A stretch of DNA of 31,223 nt. Source: Cryomorphaceae bacterium. GTDB taxonomy: Bacteria; Bacteroidota; Bacteroidia; Flavobacteriales; Schleiferiaceae. Both the position numbers and the translations under genes were made by a program. Where the stretch lies: contig JABMNC010000054.1 in assembly GCA_013205365.1 (NCBI GenBank), forward strand, positions 1 through 31,223, in the 5' to 3' direction. Within the stretch, counting starts at the first letter, position 1. Each line of letters opens with the position of its first letter. The notes below the pieces were generated by a model that made no database searches, was not told the origin of the DNA, and was given only the letters and a program-made list of their open reading frames with translations. This document shows, piece by piece, positions 21,556 to 29,683 of the stretch.

Positions 21556-22875
21556 CACCTTGCAGTCGTCATACTTCGCGTTGACGCGCAATGCCGTTTC
21601 AGCCTTCTTTTTCGAAACCCATCCCTCAAGAGCTTCTTGACGCCTCACGTTCTCTACATAGTTTTTAAGTAGGGCGAGGTCAAGATCCAAATTGGCACGA
21701 TGGGGCTCAATTTTGTCGCGAAGCTGAACGATTCTAAAAAACTCTTTACCCTGTGGGTCCCGCACCAGTGCAGCTTCACTAATCTCGTCAACTGCCAAAT
21801 TCTGTATGGCATAAAAAACGCCTCGATCGAGCTGGTCCAGGTTGAACTTGAGGTCCATGGTATTGGGGTTCAGCATGATTCCGCCATTAAGCTTAGTCTC
21901 CTCGTCTTCAGAAAATTTCTCAGCAGCTTCTTCGAAGGTGAGTTTGCCTGAGACTACGGCAAGCCTAATGCTGTCAAGGCGATCCTGCGCTGCATCCAGG
22001 TCTTTTTGCTCAAGTTTAGGCTTGACCAGTATGTGTCGCAGGTCGAGCTCCTCGCCTCGTTTGAGCTGAAGCTGCACGATGTGGTAGCCGTACTCGGTGC
22101 GAAAGGGCTTCGAAATTTCGCCCACTTCTAAATTGTACGAAACCGCATCAAATTCCTTGACAAATTGTCCGCGTTTGATGCCCTTGTACTCTCCGCCGTT
22201 GCGATTGGACCCCGGGTCCTCAGAATACAAAATAGCCATCGTGGCAAAGCTTGAGCCGTTTAAAACTCGTGTACGAAGCTGGTCAAGTCTGGTTATTGCT
22301 TCCTCTTCGGCCTTATCGCTCACCTTGGGATTAATAATTATTTGGCCCAACTCAACCTCGGTTCCGATCAAAGGCAGGGAATCAAGGGCCATTTTGCGAA
22401 TCATGTTTTCCACTTCTACGGGGGTAACTTTGACATTCTCGGTAATGGTGCCCTGCATGCGTTGTGCGGTGAGCTGGTTCTTCATCAGGGGCCGCATTTC
22501 TTCTTTGATTTCAAGGATGGACTTCTTGTAGTACTCGGCAAGCTTGCGCTCGCTCCCAATTTGGGCTACAAGCTGCTCCAGTCTCCTGGATATGTTGTCG
22601 TCAATCTCACTTTCTTCGACAATTACCGAATCAATGGCCGCATGGTGAATCAAGAGCTTCTCGAGAATCAGCTCCTGAAGAATTTCGCATTCGCTTCGAT
22701 CCTGACCCTCGCGCTTAAGGGTTTCGCGCATTATGAGTACGTCAGACTGAAGAATGATCTCATTGCCGACCACGGCAACCACGCCGTCTGCTAACAGGGG
22801 TTGTGCAAGAACCTCTGCCAAGGAGCATGCGAAGATGGCTGCAGCAAAAACTAGGGGACGTAATGGGGTGGTCAT
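21547..22875 (-). CDS. SurA-like periplasmic peptidylprolyl isomerase / chaperone
   Basis: 442 residues with a signal peptide (to about residue 24, SLAEVLAQ), a SurA N-terminal helical domain (VVAVVGNEIILQSDV and about residues 30-170), and two parvulin (PpiC) domains. The first is at about 175-275 (ELGQIIINPKVS, LYSEDPGSNRNGGEYKGIKRGQFV, YGYHIVQL). The second is at about 283-390 (LRHILVKPKLEQ, KFSEDEETKLNGG). Such proteins help outer-membrane proteins fold. It is 28 nt downstream of parA on the same strand and upstream of rplS, which has its own promoter. The symbol surA is likely but several Bacteroidota paralogues exist. Confidence 0.9.
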   Translation of the reverse strand: MTTPLRPLVFAAAIFACSLAEVLAQPLLADGVVAVVGNEIILQSDVLIMRETLKREGQDRSECEILQELILEKLLIHHAAIDSVIVEESEIDDNISRRLEQLVAQIGSERKLAEYYKKSILEIKEEMRPLMKNQLTAQRMQGTITENVKVTPVEVENMIRKMALDSLPLIGTEVELGQIIINPKVSDKAEEEAITRLDQLRTRVLNGSSFATMAILYSEDPGSNRNGGEYKGIKRGQFVKEFDAVSYNLEVGEISKPFRTEYGYHIVQLQLKRGEELDLRHILVKPKLEQKDLDAAQDRLDSIRLAVVSGKLTFEEAAEKFSEDEETKLNGGIMLNPNTMDLKFNLDQLDRGVFYAIQNLAVDEISEAALVRDPQGKEFFRIVQLRDKIEPHRANLDLDLALLKNYVENVRRQEALEGWVSKKKAETALRVNAKYDDCKVLF

Positions 22876-22903
22876 GGCTAAAAAACTAGGAGGTAACAGA
22901 AAT

Positions 22904-23680
22904 TCAAGCGCTTACCTGCGCATTTCGTGCCAAAAGTTCTCGCGCTAGGTTGAGGTAGTTCTCGGCGCCAGTCGAGGCGGCATCGTAAACCATAATAGGT
23001 TCTCCAAAAGAGGGAGCCTCACTCAGCCGCACGTTGCGGGCAATAATGGTACTAAATACGAGCTGCTGAAAGTGCTGTCGAACCTCCTCGACCACTTGGT
23101 TGCTCAGGCGCAACCGGGAGTCGTGCATGGTAAGAAGAATTCCTTCGATCTGTAAATCAGGATTCTGTAAATTTTGAACCGAGCGTACCGTGTTGAGCAA
23201 TTTGCCCAGTCCCTCCAGAGCGAAGTACTCGCATTGAATGGGTATAAGCACCGAGTCGGAGGCGGTTAAGGCGTTTAGCGTCACCAAACCCAGGGAGGGA
23301 GCACAATCAATAATGATGTAATCAAAGTCGTCTTTGACTTCGGCTAAGGCAGATTGAAGCATGTATTCCCTGCGCACCTTGTCAACCAACTCGAGTTCTG
23401 CTGCTACGAGGTCCATGTGGGCCGGCATCAGCATCATGTTGGGATTGCGGCAGACCAGAGTAGCATCATAGGGCTTTATTGCATGTTCCAGGACTTGGTA
23501 GGTTCCCATTCTCGGTGCAGAGGGGTCAAAACCCAGGGCAGAGGTTGCGTTGGCTTGAGGGTCTGCGTCGATGAGAAGCACTCGCTGCTCCAGTATCCCA
23601 AGCGCACTCGCTAGATTTACGGCCGTAGTAGTTTTGCCGACTCCGCCTTTTTGGTTTGCTACTGCTATGATTTTACCCAC
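22904..23680 (-). CDS. parA: ParA family chromosome-partitioning ATPase (Soj)
   Basis: 258 residues, typical of chromosomal ParA/Soj without an N-terminal DNA-binding extension. Deviant Walker A is KGGVGKTTTAVNLA, Walker A' is LLIDADPQANATSALG and Walker B is YIIIDCAPSLG. The start codon is GTG (MGKIIAVANQKGG). It is expected to bind DNA in the ATP form and segregate ParB-bound origins. Normally parB follows directly; here the next gene is surA-like and no parB is in the window. The octamer TACCTTCG ends 5 nt before the GTG, so the message should be nearly leaderless. Confidence 0.93.
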   Translation of the reverse strand: MGKIIAVANQKGGVGKTTTAVNLASALGILEQRVLLIDADPQANATSALGFDPSAPRMGTYQVLEHAIKPYDATLVCRNPNMMLMPAHMDLVAAELELVDKVRREYMLQSALAEVKDDFDYIIIDCAPSLGLVTLNALTASDSVLIPIQCEYFALEGLGKLLNTVRSVQNLQNPDLQIEGILLTMHDSRLRLSNQVVEEVRQHFQQLVFSTIIARNVRLSEAPSFGEPIMVYDAASTGAENYLNLARELLARNAQVSA

Positions 23681-23685
23681 GGATG

Positions 23686-23693
23686 CGAAGGTA
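23686..23693 (-). promoter_or_regulatory. -7-like box of parA
   Basis: Minus-strand TACCTTCG, identical to the hutI box, 5 nt upstream of the GTG start. One mismatch to TAnnTTTG. No clear -33 element. Confidence 0.45.
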
Positions 23694-23760
23694 ATACGAC
23701 CCGGCGAACCACTTGAGGCATGTGCAAAACTTAATGCGAGAGACCTGAACTCCGCCAGGC

Positions 23761-24309
23761 CTACTTGGCCTCTTCACCTTCTCTGGCAGCGGAACCAATG
23801 CTGCGGCGAACTACCCCACAGTTTAGCATTTCATCCCCAAAGTAGGGATTCATCACCTCGCGCTCGCGACTGACCCAAGTAGCCCCCTCGTAGTCGAAGG
23901 CCATGGGGCAAAACTGTAAATAAAGGGAGTCGCTCAATGCCGCAGATTCCAGAGACACCAAATAGGCCTGGGTGAGTGAATGAAAGGCTAACCTTTGGGC
24001 CTCTAAATCCGCCGAAGCGGCAATTTGACGAACCGAAGAGAGCAATTGATCCCCAGGGCTTGCAATGGACCAAAGCGAATCAAGCTGCCTTGCAGCGGCC
24101 TGAGCTTCCTGGGCATTCGACGAAACCAAGGCATCCTTAATGCGCAGGTACTGATCCAGCGGTACCTCGACGTAGTCGTCCTTTAGGTAGTTGCCGGAGC
24201 TCTGGGGGGCCGAGGCCTCTTCAGTCTCGGGAGAATCCCCCGAACCACAAGCCATGAGCAAAAAGGTCATAGCCGCAATAAAAGTGACTCGAAGGAACGA
24301 ACTGATCAT
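23761..24309 (-). CDS. DUF3347-type lipoprotein, putative metal-binding
   Basis: 182 residues. A lipobox LLMAC ends a signal sequence at about residue 21, followed by an acidic, serine-rich linker, so the mature protein is probably a membrane-anchored lipoprotein. The region from about 44 (VPLDQYLRIKDALVSSNAQEA) to 165 resembles DUF3347. The segment LQFCPMAFDYEGATW and NPYFGDEMLNCG matches the conserved CPMA...NPYYG..ML.CG element found at the end of some CusB-type efflux adaptors. Its Cys and Met residues could bind copper or another soft metal. It is 12 nt after the M1 peptidase gene. Function is unproven; metal handling is inferred from the motif. Confidence 0.78.
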   Translation of the reverse strand: MISSFLRVTFIAAMTFLLMACGSGDSPETEEASAPQSSGNYLKDDYVEVPLDQYLRIKDALVSSNAQEAQAAARQLDSLWSIASPGDQLLSSVRQIAASADLEAQRLAFHSLTQAYLVSLESAALSDSLYLQFCPMAFDYEGATWVSREREVMNPYFGDEMLNCGVVRRSIGSAAREGEEAK

Positions 24310-24321
24310 TGCGTAGGGCGA

Positions 24322-26619
24322 TTATTTGCGCGCATCGCGCATTGGATTGCTCCTCCAGCGGTCTGCTCCGCTCGGCGCGGGCAAGGCCTCCAAATGCAGG
24401 TCGGAATCCAATCCCCAAGAGTTGTTGAATAAGTCGATGTCGGCCAGTTCTTTGAATGGATCTAGCTCAATAGAAACCGCCTTCTTGGGCAAATAAATAG
24501 TTTTGGTGAATTCCTGCTCTGACAAAATCCAAACCTCTGCAGGCCAGCGCTCCACATGAGAGGTTCCGTCTCCAAAAGTGTAGCGCACGATGACGGGCAT
24601 AATGAGTCCGCCCACATTTTTAATGGTTACTTCGTGAAGAAAGCCCTGCGGGCCAGCCTTTAAACCTTCTAATCGCTTGGCATCTGCCTTGGTGACGGCA
24701 TATCGATTGTATTCGCTCGTGTAAAAATCTCGGTAGGCAGAGTCCTTGTCTACCTTGGTGGGTCGGTTGCTGATCGCGTTGCGCTGGTTCCCAATGAAAC
24801 CCTCGTATTCCGCCTCTTTCTTGGTTCTGCGTTGGGATTCCAGTTCCTCGGGGTCTAGCGTAGGAGTTGCGGCAATGCGCACCTTGCCTAGCTCTTGGTC
24901 AACCGCCTCGGTGGTATAGAACCAACCGCGCCAAAACCAATCCAGGTCTACACCGCTTGCATCTTCCATGCTGCGAAAGAAGTCCGCAGGAGCGGGAGAC
25001 TTGAAGGCCCAACGGCTGCAGTAGGACTTGAATGCATGGTCAAATAACTCGCGTCCCATCACGGTTTCGCGCAAAATATTGAGTGCGGTGGCAGGCTTTC
25101 CGTAGGCGTTATTGCCAAACTGCATGATGCTCTCGGAATTGGTCATGATGGGAACCTGATTGAGGGCCGGCGACCTCATGTAGTCTACAATATTGTAGGC
25201 AGGTCCGCGGCGAGAAGGGTAGTTGACGTCCCACTCTTGCTCGGTAAGTTGCTGCACGAAGCTGTTAAGACCTTCGTCCATCCAAGTCCATTGTCGCTCG
25301 TCGCTGTTAATAATCATGGGGAAGTAGTTGTGGCCAACCTCATGGATGATTACGCTTATCATTCCGTGCTTGGTTCCCTCGGAGTAGGTTCCGTCCGCGT
25401 CGGGCCTGCCTCCGTTGAAGCAGATCATCGGGTATTCCATGCCTATGTCTGCGGTGTGCACTGAGATGGCCCGCTCGTAGGGGTAGTCAATAGTAAACTT
25501 AGAATAGGTATCAATGGTCTGGGCTACGGCACGCGTTGAGAACTGCTCCCAAAGCGGGTTGCCTTCTTTGGGGTAAAACGATTCCGCCAGGGTAGTTTGG
25601 TTGCCCACCTTGACGGCCATGGCATCCCAAATAAACTTTCGGCTGTTGGCGAAGGCGAAGTCACGCACGTTTTTGGCGCTGAATTCCCAAGTTTTGGTTC
25701 CGCTCGCCTTCGTTTTCTCGCGCTCCCGAGCCTCGGCCTCCGTGGCAATGATCACAGGCTTAGAGAAGCTTCTGCGCGCCTCGGCAAGCCGCTGCCGGTG
25801 GGTTGCGCTGAGAACACTCGACTCATTGATTAGGGTTCCGGTGGCGGCAACCAGGTGGTCGCTCGGGACGGTAATGGCTACTTTATAGTCTCCAAAAGGC
25901 AGGGTAAACTCGCCCTGGCCCAGAAACTGCTTGTGCTGCCAGCCCACGTTGTCGCCATAAACAGCCATGCGAGGAAAAAACTGAGCTATGGTATAGAGCG
26001 TATTGTCTTCTTCCTTGAAATGCTCATAGCCGCTGCGTCCGCCGACCTTCATGCGGTCGTTAATCAGGTAGTTCCAGGCAATATAAAATCGGACGCTTTG
26101 ACCAGGGGCTAGGGCAGTGGGCAGGTCCACACGCATCATGGTATTGTTGATGACGTAGGGCAAATTGCTGTTGCTCGCCGACTTGACCTCGGTTATGTTG
26201 AACCCACCCTGGTAGACGTCAATGTACTCATCCTGAATTTTTTCGGGCGTAATCGAGGCAGGGATGCTGCCTTTTTTGCTCTGGTCCGTCATAGAGCCAG
26301 GCTTCATCATGTTCTGGTCCAGCTGCACCCAGAGGTAGGCCAAGGCGTCAGGACTGTTGTTGCGGTAGGTAATCCATTCCGTGCCGGTAAGCACGTGGGT
26401 CTTCTCGTTGAGGTTCAGCTTGATGTCGTAGTCTGCGCGGTTTTGGTAGTAGGCGTGACCGGGAGCCCCTGCAGCGTTTCGGTAGCTGTTGGGTGTGGGC
26501 AGTTCTTGCTCGAGCTGTCGGAACTTGCTGTGCGACAGTCGGTCTGCGGGAACGTGCTGGGCAAAAGATGCGGCAGAAAAAGCCAGTGCGGCCAGGGTCC
26601 AAGATTGATTCATCTTCAT
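24322..26619 (-). CDS. M1 family secreted metallopeptidase
   Basis: 765 residues from ATG 26619 (MKMNQSWTLAALAFSAASFAQ, a signal peptide). The start overlaps the HupE stop by 4 nt (ATGA), and a 36-codon upstream extension is rejected. The M1 gluzincin motif HEVGHNYFP is at about 426-434, with the downstream glutamate in WTWMDEGLNSF. The exopeptidase motif is GMEYPMI instead of the classical GAMEN, as in many Bacteroidota homologues. An N-terminal beta-sandwich domain precedes it, and a C-terminal beta domain ends near 750. It should remove N-terminal residues from peptides in the periplasm or outside the cell. Downstream is the DUF3347 lipoprotein. Confidence 0.92.
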   Translation of the reverse strand: MKMNQSWTLAALAFSAASFAQHVPADRLSHSKFRQLEQELPTPNSYRNAAGAPGHAYYQNRADYDIKLNLNEKTHVLTGTEWITYRNNSPDALAYLWVQLDQNMMKPGSMTDQSKKGSIPASITPEKIQDEYIDVYQGGFNITEVKSASNSNLPYVINNTMMRVDLPTALAPGQSVRFYIAWNYLINDRMKVGGRSGYEHFKEEDNTLYTIAQFFPRMAVYGDNVGWQHKQFLGQGEFTLPFGDYKVAITVPSDHLVAATGTLINESSVLSATHRQRLAEARRSFSKPVIIATEAEAREREKTKASGTKTWEFSAKNVRDFAFANSRKFIWDAMAVKVGNQTTLAESFYPKEGNPLWEQFSTRAVAQTIDTYSKFTIDYPYERAISVHTADIGMEYPMICFNGGRPDADGTYSEGTKHGMISVIIHEVGHNYFPMIINSDERQWTWMDEGLNSFVQQLTEQEWDVNYPSRRGPAYNIVDYMRSPALNQVPIMTNSESIMQFGNNAYGKPATALNILRETVMGRELFDHAFKSYCSRWAFKSPAPADFFRSMEDASGVDLDWFWRGWFYTTEAVDQELGKVRIAATPTLDPEELESQRRTKKEAEYEGFIGNQRNAISNRPTKVDKDSAYRDFYTSEYNRYAVTKADAKRLEGLKAGPQGFLHEVTIKNVGGLIMPVIVRYTFGDGTSHVERWPAEVWILSEQEFTKTIYLPKKAVSIELDPFKELADIDLFNNSWGLDSDLHLEALPAPSGADRWRSNPMRDARK

Positions 26620-27206
26620 AGTTCTAAATAAAATTGAGATGCCAAATGTAGCGAAACTCCGAGGCAGATTGCTCCTAAGGCCAAGGCGAAATCCTTGGGA
26701 TTGAATCCCCGCACCGAAGCCATCCATTTTAGGCTAAAAACGGCCGCAACAACCAGCAATTGTCCGCCCTCAATGCCCAGGGCGAACCAGCCCCAGCTCG
26801 CCCAAAGGCCCTCTGAACTCGTGGGCAGCAGCGGGGCTAGGTCCTTGGCAAAGGCAAGACCGTGCACCAAGCCAAAGCAGAGGGCAAGAAGGAGTTCTGC
26901 GCCAAACCACCTGCCTCGACTTGTTTTTGGTGCGCCTTTGAACCAAACGACTCTGCCGGCGGTAAAAACCAAGGTAGCTAGGACCATTCCCTCGATCAAG
27001 GCCGAATTCAGGGAAAGGGCAAGGGCAATTTGAACAGCCATGGCTAGGCTGTGTCCGAGCGTGAAGGAGCTCAGGGCCAAAAACCACATTTTAACGTCTT
27101 TTACCGAAAAGGGAGCCATTATCGCGGCGACAAAAAGCAGGTGGTCCCAAGCTCCTGCGTCGATAATGTGAAAAAAACCGAGTTGGGTAAAAAGTGGAAG
27201 GGTCAT
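26616..27206 (-). CDS. HupE/UreJ-2 family membrane protein
   Basis: 196 residues, about six membrane helices. The opening LGFFHIIDAGAWDHLLFVAAI, the motif FTLGHSLAMA and FGLVHGLAFA are the conserved histidine and acidic motifs of HupE/UreJ-2. Some relatives are nickel or cobalt permeases linked with hydrogenase and urease, but this branch occurs widely in Bacteroidota without either enzyme, and no such genes are in the window. The histidines (HIID, WDH, GHS, VHG) fit a metal path. It overlaps DUF6702 by 4 nt and the M1 peptidase by 4 nt (ATGA at both ends), so the three proteins are made in a coupled fashion. Confidence 0.87.
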   Translation of the reverse strand: MTLPLFTQLGFFHIIDAGAWDHLLFVAAIMAPFSVKDVKMWFLALSSFTLGHSLAMAVQIALALSLNSALIEGMVLATLVFTAGRVVWFKGAPKTSRGRWFGAELLLALCFGLVHGLAFAKDLAPLLPTSSEGLWASWGWFALGIEGGQLLVVAAVFSLKWMASVRGFNPKDFALALGAICLGVSLHLASQFYLEL

Positions 27207-27685
27207 TGCTTATTTGTTAACGTAACAACCGGGCTAGCCCGTGAACTCAGGGCGTCGATTCGACCCTTTGGGCTGCGAACGAAGTACACGTTTTGCTGGT
27301 CCTGAAAAAACTCGTGCAGAATTTGGTCGCTCACCACCAAAGGCAATCCTCCATCGACGTGAAATTGAAATTCCACGGTATTGGGCTGGTAGCGGTATTG
27401 GTCGAAATGCAGTGGGACCGGTCTTTTACCGCGATTCACTTTAAGTGTTTCAATCAGGTAGCGCTCGGCCATGGCCCGGCCCTCGGGGCTTTCTAGGCGG
27501 ACTTTTCCCGATTTATTGCGGGCGTTGATGGCATCTTCTAAGTCGTCGGTAAAAATTCGAAGGGTCCAATCGATTCGCTTAGGGCCCACCCTCAGCTCGT
27601 GCGAAGCGAGGTGCATAGGATGGTCCGCGCTCGACAGTACAAGCAAAAAAGCAGAAAGAATTAATGGCCTAAAGAAGGTTCGCAT
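27203..27685 (-). CDS. DUF6702 family secreted protein
   Basis: 160 residues, with a signal peptide (FFRPLILSAFLLVLSSA) followed directly by DHPMHLASHELRV, and then IDWTLRIFTDDLEDAIN, the DUF6702 signature. HPMH near the mature N-terminus could be a metal-binding start. The remainder, PVPLHFDQYRYQPNTVEFQFHVDGG and VYFVRSPKGRIDAL, is predicted beta-rich. It has no established function. It is the first gene of a four-gene minus-strand unit and is divergent from acs. A TAGGTTTG box lies 7 nt upstream of the ATG. Confidence 0.8.
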   Translation of the reverse strand: MRTFFRPLILSAFLLVLSSADHPMHLASHELRVGPKRIDWTLRIFTDDLEDAINARNKSGKVRLESPEGRAMAERYLIETLKVNRGKRPVPLHFDQYRYQPNTVEFQFHVDGGLPLVVSDQILHEFFQDQQNVYFVRSPKGRIDALSSRASPVVTLTNKQ

Positions 27686-27691
27686 AGAAGA

Positions 27692-27718
27692 GCAAACCTA
27701 ATGATTTCTTAGGTTTGC
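27692..27718. promoter_or_regulatory. Palindromic divergent promoter between DUF6702 and acs
   Basis: Perfect 10-bp arms GCAAACCTAA and TTAGGTTTGC flank a 7-nt spacer. Each arm contains TAGGTTTG, an exact -7 box: 27710-27717 for acs (4 nt before its ATG) and 27693-27700 on the minus strand for DUF6702 (7 nt before its ATG). The entire gap between the two start codons is 36 bp. The symmetry may reflect two promoters, an operator, or both. Confidence 0.6.
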
Positions 27719-27721
27719 CCT

Positions 27722-29638
27722 ATGGCCTATCCCTATCAAATTAGAACCATGCAGCAATACCAGCGAGCAAGGCAGGATTCTCTGGCCGATCCCGAAGCTT
27801 TTTGGGCAGATCTTGCAAAGCATTTCACCTGGATGCGCCCTTGGGACAGGGTTTTGGATTGGAATTTTAACGAACCCTCGGTGCGCTGGTTTGACGGAGC
27901 CCAGCTCAACATTACCGAGAACTGCCTCGACCGCCACCTCGCCGCCAGTGCGGGCAAACCTGCCCTAATTTTTGAACCCAACGATCCTAATGACGAGCCC
28001 CAAGTGCTGAGCTACGGCGAACTGCATTTTAGGGTTGTGCAGTTTGCCCGGGTACTCAAGAACAACGGGGTGCAGAAGGGCGACCGCGTCTGCCTCTACA
28101 TGGGCATGATTCCCGAGCTCGCCATTGCCCTGCTAGCCTGCGCTCGCATCGGGGCCGTGCATTCGGTTGTTTTTGCGGGATTTAGCGCCCAGTCTTTGGC
28201 CGACCGCATCAACGATGCTCAAGCAAAGGTGGTCATCACCTGCGACGGCGCAAACCGCGGGGCTAAAGTGATTCCGCTCAAGTCGGTAGTCGACCAAGCG
28301 GCAGAAGGCTGCACTTCGCTGCGGACCATTTTGGTGGTAGCTCACTGCCAAATCCCGGTCGATATGGTTCAGGGCCGGGACCTTTGGCTGCATGACGAGA
28401 TCGACCGCGTCCAGGCCATGGGCAACCCAGAGGTCGAGCCTGAGGTTATGGAGGCCGAGGATTTGCTCTTCATTCTCTACACCAGCGGATCCACCGGCCA
28501 GCCCAAGGGAGTGGTGCATACCTGCGCCGGCTACATGGTTTGGGCGGCCTACACCTTTGTAAATGCCTTTCAGTACCAACAGGGGCAGGTTCACTTTTGC
28601 ACCGCCGACCTCGGATGGATTACCGGCCACAGCTACCTTTTGTACGGACCGCTGCTCGCGGGCGGAACTACCGTGATGTTTGAAGGAGTCCCTACATGGC
28701 CCGATGCGGGACGCTTTTGGGACATCGTCGACCGCCACCAGGTGAACATACTGTACACGGCTCCGACCGCCATTCGCAGCTTGATGGGATTTGGTCTGGA
28801 TCCGCTCAATGGTAAGCTCTTGGACAGCCTCAAGGTGCTCGGAACCGTCGGTGAACCCATCAACGAAGAGGCCTGGACCTGGTACCACAGCCACATCGGC
28901 AAGGGCGAGAGTCCGATTGTTGACACCTGGTGGCAGACCGAAACAGGGGGTATTATGATCACCAACCTCGCGGGCGTGACCCCGGCCAAGCCTACGTTTG
29001 CCACCCTTCCCATGCCGGGTATTGACCCCGTGCTGGTCGACGAGCATGGTTCTGAAATTCACGGCAATGGGGTGAGCGGAAATTTGTGCATTCGCGCGCC
29101 TTGGCCGGGAATGCTCCGCACTACCTATGGCGACCACGAGCGATGCCGCCAGACCTACTTCAGTGCATACCCAGGCCTTTATTTTACAGGTGACGGTTGC
29201 CTTCGCGACGAAGACGGCCACTACCGCATCACGGGTCGCGTCGATGATGTGCTCAACGTGAGCGGACACCGCATCGGAACTGCCGAAGTCGAAAACGCCC
29301 TCAGCATGCACGCCGGAGTGGTGGAGTCGGCGGTAGTTGGTTTTCCGCACGGAATCAAGGGGCAAGGGATCTACGCCTACGTAGTCTACCAGGGCGACCA
29401 CGAAGACGAAAACCGCACGCGCCAAGCCATTGCAGCAACCGTGAGTCGGATTATTGGTCCGATCGCCAAGCCGGACCAGATTCAGTTTGTCAGTGGCCTG
29501 CCCAAAACGAGATCGGGTAAAATCATGCGTCGAATTCTTCGCAAAATTGCAGAAGGCGACCTGTCAAACTTTGGCGATACGACGACGCTGCTCGACCCCT
29601 CGGTGGTGGATGAAATCGCTTCGGGCCGAGTTATCTGA
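27722..29638 (+). CDS. acs: Acetyl-CoA synthetase (AMP-forming)
   Basis: 638 residues, the usual Acs length. The start MAYPYQIRTMQQYQRA fits flavobacterial homologues. Motifs: YTSGSTGQPKGVVH (P-loop), TADLGWITGHSYL, VGEPINEEAW, DTWWQTETGG (with the tryptophan that favours acetate), TGDGCLRDEDG, GRVDDVLNVSGHRIGTAEVE, and PKTRSGKIMRR with the catalytic lysine. It makes acetyl-CoA from acetate, ATP and CoA. It is predicted leaderless because a TAGGTTTG box ends 4 nt before the ATG. The end of the gene is 42 nt from the convergent HMA-MauE stop. Confidence 0.97.
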   Translation: MAYPYQIRTMQQYQRARQDSLADPEAFWADLAKHFTWMRPWDRVLDWNFNEPSVRWFDGAQLNITENCLDRHLAASAGKPALIFEPNDPNDEPQVLSYGELHFRVVQFARVLKNNGVQKGDRVCLYMGMIPELAIALLACARIGAVHSVVFAGFSAQSLADRINDAQAKVVITCDGANRGAKVIPLKSVVDQAAEGCTSLRTILVVAHCQIPVDMVQGRDLWLHDEIDRVQAMGNPEVEPEVMEAEDLLFILYTSGSTGQPKGVVHTCAGYMVWAAYTFVNAFQYQQGQVHFCTADLGWITGHSYLLYGPLLAGGTTVMFEGVPTWPDAGRFWDIVDRHQVNILYTAPTAIRSLMGFGLDPLNGKLLDSLKVLGTVGEPINEEAWTWYHSHIGKGESPIVDTWWQTETGGIMITNLAGVTPAKPTFATLPMPGIDPVLVDEHGSEIHGNGVSGNLCIRAPWPGMLRTTYGDHERCRQTYFSAYPGLYFTGDGCLRDEDGHYRITGRVDDVLNVSGHRIGTAEVENALSMHAGVVESAVVGFPHGIKGQGIYAYVVYQGDHEDENRTRQAIAATVSRIIGPIAKPDQIQFVSGLPKTRSGKIMRRILRKIAEGDLSNFGDTTTLLDPSVVDEIASGRVI

Positions 29639-29650
29639 CTGTTAATCAGA

Positions 29651-29683
29651 AACCAGTAGCAAGTAGCCAGGAACCAGTAACTA
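29651..29683. repeat. Imperfect CTGGTT/CTACTT-type short repeat between convergent genes
   Basis: The minus strand reads in units such as GTTACTGGTTC, CTGGCTACTTG and CTACTGGTT. It resembles the CTAGTTG array at 12844-12864, including a shared GTTACT(A/G)GTT core, and also lies between two convergent genes. Confidence 0.45.

Noticed and set aside
26620..26727. Extended N-terminus of the M1 peptidase
   Set aside because: The extra 36 codons overlap HupE coding sequence and would bury a clear signal peptide.
24322..27685. Hydrogenase or urease accessory locus because of HupE/UreJ
   Set aside because: No hydrogenase or urease gene is in the window, and this HupE-like branch occurs without them in Bacteroidota.
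28133..29425. 430-codon open frame antisense to acs
   Set aside because: It lies entirely opposite a well-conserved Acs frame. Its composition fits the complement of GC-rich codons, it shows no known motif, and no promoter or start context supports it.
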